This document shows, in pieces, positions 61,108-64,000 of a stretch of DNA of 64,000 bases. The translations under genes were made by a program, and so were the position numbers. The notes under the pieces were generated by a model. The model worked only from the letters and a program-made list of their open reading frames with translations. It did not search any database and was not told the origin of the DNA. The stretch's first letter is position 1. Every line of letters starts with the position of its first letter. Source of the stretch: Candidatus Phosphoribacter baldrii (GTDB taxonomy: Bacteria > Actinomycetota > Actinomycetes > Actinomycetales > Dermatophilaceae); assembly GCA_016704565.1 (NCBI GenBank), contig JADIZV010000001.1, forward strand, positions 372,001 to 436,000, given 5' to 3'.

Positions 61108-62781
61108 TTATGCCCCCGGATGGTGCAAGTCGAAGGCCGGGCGCTCAGAGCGGATCCGCGGGAGGCTCGCGAAATTGTGTCGGGGCGGTGGACATGAAGT
61201 GGCCCATTCGAGTGACGCCCCGTAGCCCCACGGGTCGTCGACCCTGACGAGGGGCGCCGACCGCCAGGTCTTCCACACGTTGTAGAGGAACGGCAGCGTG
61301 GAGGCGCCAAGGAGGAACGCCCCGACCGAGGAGATCTGATTGCCCAGGGTGAAACCTTCCTCGGGAAGATAGTCGGCATACCGACGAGCCATCCCCTGGA
61401 TGCCCAGCAGGTGCTGGACGAGGAAGGTCGTGTGGAACCCGACGAAGAGCGTCCAGAAGTGGACCTTCCCGAGCCGCTCGTCGAGCATGCGCCCCGTGAG
61501 CTTGGGCCACCAGAAGTAGAACCCCGAGAACATCGCAAAGACCACCGTGCCAAACACGGTGTAGTGGAAGTGCGCGACGATGAAGTAGCTATCGGTCACG
61601 TGGAAGTCCAAGGCCGGGCTGGCCAGGATCACCCCGGTGATCCCGCCGAACAGGAACGTGGCAAGGAACCCCATAGCCCAGATCATCGGCGTCGCCAAGG
61701 TCACCGAGCCACGCCACATCGTCCCGATCCAGTTGAAGAACTTCACCCCCGTCGGGACCGCGATGAGCATCGACATGATCGCGAAGAACGGCAGGAGCAC
61801 TTGACCCGTGGCATACATGTGGTGGGCCCACACCGCCATCGACAGAGCCATGATCGCGATCGTCGAACCGATCATCGTCTTGTAGCCGAACAGCGGCTTG
61901 CGGCTGAAGACCGGCACGACCTCACTGATGATCCCGAAGAATGGCAACGCAATGATGTAGACCTCCGGGTGTCCGAAGAACCAGAACAGGTGCTGCCAGA
62001 GCATGGCCTCGCCCGCCTCTGCGTCGAAGATGTGGGCGCCGAAGCGCCGGTCCGCGCCGAGCGCGAAGAACGCCGCCGCCAGCACCGGGAACACGACGAT
62101 GACCATGACCGACGTCACCAGCACGGTCCAGGTGAATAGCGGCATACGGAACATCGTCATCCCGGGCGCGCGCATGGTGAGGATGGTCGCGATGAAGTTG
62201 ACCGCACCCAGGATCGTCCCGAATCCCGTGAGCGCCAGCCCAAACACCCACAAGTCGCCGCCCAGACCTGGACTGTATGCCGCGGTCGACAGTGGCGCGT
62301 AACCGAACCATCCGAACGCAGCCGCTCCGCCCGGGGTCAGAAAGCCGCTGACGACGACCAGCCCGCCGAACACGTAGAACCAATAGGCCAGAGCGTTGAG
62401 CCGGGGAAACGCGACGTCCGGCGAGCCGATCTGCAACGGCACGAGTGCGTTGGCGAAACCGGCGAACAACGGAGTCGCGAAGAGGAGCAACATGATCGTG
62501 CCATGCATGGTGAAGAGCTGATTGAACTGCTCCGCATTGTCGACGACCTGCAGTCCAGGTGCCGCGAGCTCGGCCCGAATGCCCAGCGCCAGCAACCCGC
62601 CGAGCAGGAAGAACCCGAATGATGTCGCCAGGTAGAGGTTGCCGATGATCTTGTGATCGGTCGTCCTGAGGAGGCCGACGACGCGCCCTCCAGGGCGACG
62701 GTCGAGGGCCTGCACACCGTCGGACCGGTCGCCGTGGCCGGCCGCTGGAGTCGACCTCGGACGGGCTGCGCTGATCGTCAT
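61108..62781 (-). CDS. ctaD: Cytochrome c oxidase subunit I
   Basis: 557 residues, twelve TM helices. The haem/copper ligands are visible: MHGTIMLLLF (low-spin haem His), WFFGHPEVYI (CuB His with the Tyr crosslink), WAHHMYATG (two CuB His), VAHFHYTVFG (haem a3 and haem a His). It is the catalytic core of an aa3-type terminal oxidase. No subunit II or III gene is adjacent, so this is an orphan copy next to an HTH regulator and DUF2249. The C-terminal 50 residues are typical of actinobacterial CtaD. Confidence 0.96.
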   Translation of the reverse strand: MTISAARPRSTPAAGHGDRSDGVQALDRRPGGRVVGLLRTTDHKIIGNLYLATSFGFFLLGGLLALGIRAELAAPGLQVVDNAEQFNQLFTMHGTIMLLLFATPLFAGFANALVPLQIGSPDVAFPRLNALAYWFYVFGGLVVVSGFLTPGGAAAFGWFGYAPLSTAAYSPGLGGDLWVFGLALTGFGTILGAVNFIATILTMRAPGMTMFRMPLFTWTVLVTSVMVIVVFPVLAAAFFALGADRRFGAHIFDAEAGEAMLWQHLFWFFGHPEVYIIALPFFGIISEVVPVFSRKPLFGYKTMIGSTIAIMALSMAVWAHHMYATGQVLLPFFAIMSMLIAVPTGVKFFNWIGTMWRGSVTLATPMIWAMGFLATFLFGGITGVILASPALDFHVTDSYFIVAHFHYTVFGTVVFAMFSGFYFWWPKLTGRMLDERLGKVHFWTLFVGFHTTFLVQHLLGIQGMARRYADYLPEEGFTLGNQISSVGAFLLGASTLPFLYNVWKTWRSAPLVRVDDPWGYGASLEWATSCPPPRHNFASLPRIRSERPAFDLHHPGA

Positions 62782-62829
62782 GACGGCCTCGCCTTCCCTT
62801 GGGTGTCTTTGGATAGTACGCTCAGAACC

Positions 62830-63561
62830 GTGTTAAATATTCCCTCGGGATCGACGGGTCGGGGGCCGTCCGCCACGGCCGCGCCGGTCGCTGTTGCGAC
62901 GCCCGCGCAGGCTGAGGTCCTCGCGGCGCTCACCGCCGGCGGGCCGTCCACCGCCGCCGAGTTGGCTTCTCGGATGGGGCAACACGCCAATACGGTCCGC
63001 GAGCACCTCGACGCGTTGGTCGCCTTGGGCCTGACCGCCCGGGAGCGCGAGTCGCCAGCAGGACGGGGGCGACCGGCATACCGGTATGCCGCGGTCTCCG
63101 CCTCCCCCGAAGGCGCGGCCTACCGCGTGTTCCTTGAGGCGCTGGTGGAGGAGTTTGTCGCGACCGGCCCGGTCGAGCGCGCCACCGAGCGCGCCACCGA
63201 GCTGGGCCGCCGCGCCTCGCTGACGCCGCCGCGAAGCGAGTATGGCGCCGCGCCCAGCTCAGCCCCGTTGGCTCGTACGAAATCGGCCACCCGGCAACGA
63301 CTTTCCCGGGCGCTCGCTGACGCGATGGATGGCCTGGGGTTCACGACCGAGGAGCTGCCGCGCGGCCGTGGGCTGCGCTTGCTCACCTGCCCCTTGATCG
63401 ACGTGGCCACCCGGCATGCGGCAGTCGTGTGCGGTTTCCACCAGGGGATGCTCCAGTCGATGGCGGCGCACGCCGGCGCGGACCCCAGCACCGTTGCCCT
63501 GACGCCGTTCGCCGAACCCGGGGCCTGCGTGGTCCGCCTCGGCCCTGCCGCGCGCCACTGA
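62830..63561 (+). CDS. HTH regulator with C-terminal cysteine cluster
   Basis: 243 residues from GTG 62830. A winged helix (about 25-85: AQAEVLAALTAGG, STAAELASRMGQHANTVREHLDALVALGL) is followed by a helical region and a C-terminal domain. That domain has Cys in TCPLIDVATRHAAVVCGFHQ and FAEPGACVV, the layout of SufR-like and related regulators that may carry an iron-sulfur cluster or metal. Divergent from ctaD across 48 bases, so probably its regulator. The start is uncertain, since an AT-rich segment (TTAAATATTCC) right after the GTG could be part of the promoter. It contains a perfect 18-bp octamer palindrome at 63074. Confidence 0.85.
   Translation: MLNIPSGSTGRGPSATAAPVAVATPAQAEVLAALTAGGPSTAAELASRMGQHANTVREHLDALVALGLTARERESPAGRGRPAYRYAAVSASPEGAAYRVFLEALVEEFVATGPVERATERATELGRRASLTPPRSEYGAAPSSAPLARTKSATRQRLSRALADAMDGLGFTTEELPRGRGLRLLTCPLIDVATRHAAVVCGFHQGMLQSMAAHAGADPSTVALTPFAEPGACVVRLGPAARH
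63074..63091. repeat. Perfect 18-bp palindrome of two octamers inside a gene
   Basis: CGGCATACCGGTATGCCG, two abutting inverted octamer copies, coding for PAYRYAA in the HTH gene. An inverted pair inside a coding region cannot serve as an operon-end terminator. Confidence 0.85.
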
Positions 63562-63612
63562 CGCACGACCCAGCGCTCGACCCACCGCTCGACCCACGAT
63601 CGAAGGAGAGCC

Positions 63613-63924
63613 ATGACCCACCAGCCCGCCGACCTCACCCTGACCGAGGTCGACTCGCATGCCGGCGGAGGCTGCGCCTGCGGTGAGCACGACGAGCAGC
63701 TGCCCGAACTCGACGCGCGGGTCATCCCGCACGCGATCCGGCACGGTGCGATCTTCGGAGCGCTGGGCGCTGTCAAGCCCGGCAAGGGCATGGTTCTCGT
63801 CGCACCGCACGACCCGCTGCCGCTGCTGGCCCAGTTGGCCGCTCGTGAGGGCGACGCCGTGGAGGTCAGCTATCTGCAGCGTGGCCCGGAGGCCTGGCGG
63901 CTGCGCCTGCACCGCGTCCGCTGA
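63613..63924 (+). CDS. DUF2249 protein
   Basis: 103 residues from ATG 63613 with GAAGGAG upstream. A Cys/His-bearing N-terminal stretch (GGGCACGEHD) is followed by a DUF2249 domain (LDARVIPHAIRHGAIFGAL, MVLVAPHDPLPLLAQLAAREG). DUF2249 proteins cluster with denitrification, haemerythrin and oxidase genes and have an alpha/beta fold like SirA/TusA. Probably cotranscribed with the HTH regulator 51 bases upstream. Confidence 0.9.
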   Translation: MTHQPADLTLTEVDSHAGGGCACGEHDEQLPELDARVIPHAIRHGAIFGALGAVKPGKGMVLVAPHDPLPLLAQLAAREGDAVEVSYLQRGPEAWRLRLHRVR

Positions 63925-63950
63925 CCTGATCGTCCGGCCGCGTGACCGCA

Positions 63951-63975
63951 GCTCAGGCACGAAACGCACCTGAGC
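63951..63975 (+). terminator. Hairpin after the DUF2249 gene
   Basis: 7-bp stem GCTCAGG / CCTGAGC with an 11-base loop, 27 bases after the stop. Modest strength; no T-run. Confidence 0.4.
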
Positions 63976-64000
63976 GTCAACTGGACTCGACCCGGTATGC

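Larger units (their letters stand above)
1..64000. repeat. Highly iterated octamer GTATGCCG / CGGCATAC
   Basis: About 100 copies counted by eye over both strands, roughly one per 640 bases. Examples: 598, 983, 1379, 12081, 12099, 14345, 23519, 23533, 28434, 40422, 47726, 63074. Most are within genes in either orientation. At least five inverted pairs lie between genes, and one lies within a gene. In coding DNA it forces Tyr-Ala as TAT-GCC, Ala-Tyr as GCA-TAC and Gly-Ile-Pro with the rare codon ATA, so selection acts on DNA and not on protein. Confidence 0.9.

Overview
The window comes from a high-GC actinobacterium, most likely of the order Micrococcales (Intrasporangiaceae/Dermatophilaceae-like). 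The evidence is the strong G/C third-position bias, many GTG starts, ATGA/GTGA stop-start overlaps, and actinobacterial families such as LytR_C, DUF2510-DUF4328 and ArfC-type sunset-domain proteins. No gene pins the genus. No rRNA, integrase, transposase or CRISPR array was seen; the only tRNA is tRNA-Ser(CGA).

Layout. 0-2 kb: the start of a HerA-like ATPase, a small conserved protein and a LytR_C protein. 1.9-8.0 kb: a TetR regulator facing an exporter operon, made of an MMPL transporter fused to a degenerate ABC-type ATPase and a YhgE/Pip membrane protein, with two identical-format operators between them. 8.3-10.5 kb: tRNA-Ser, a TauE/SafE permease, tadA and upp. 10.5-21.2 kb: the most unusual block. 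Four small helical-protein genes (+) converge on an eight-gene leftward operon encoding a zinc-ribbon membrane protein, an FtsK/EccC-type three-module ATPase, five poorly recognised proteins (two with membrane segments) and a Ycf46-like AAA+ ATPase. It resembles the motor half of a type VII-like secretion or translocation machine without the usual EccB/D/E/mycosin parts. 21.5-23.4 kb: a small membrane protein, a bPH2 protein and a poorly coding stretch. 23.6-35.5 kb: pntAB, pirin, a cupin, two DUF2510-DUF4328 paralogues around argS and a YbaK-like gene, a degenerate acyl-CoA-synthetase-like protein and an IclR regulator. 35.6-43.9 kb: a complete LIV-type ABC importer operon carrying two CoA ligases. 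44-55.6 kb: a repeat-rich sunset-domain membrane protein, a fatty-acyl-CoA ligase, a membrane-anchored M16 peptidase, ThrE, malic enzyme, and a sphingosine-phosphate-lyase-like enzyme with its overlapping MFS transporter. 55.6-60.6 kb: 52-nt tandem repeats and two frameshifted genes (DUF3516-type helicase, phospholipase-C-like phosphoesterase). 60.6-64 kb: DUF302, cytochrome oxidase subunit I, an HTH regulator and DUF2249.

Across the whole window the octamer GTATGCCG (reverse CGGCATAC) occurs about 100 times by eye count. It lies mostly inside genes, but several times between genes as perfect inverted pairs forming hairpins. That pattern (dense, in coding DNA, paired at gene ends, forcing rare codons) is like DNA uptake sequences of Neisseria and Pasteurellaceae, and is the strongest genome-scale signal here.
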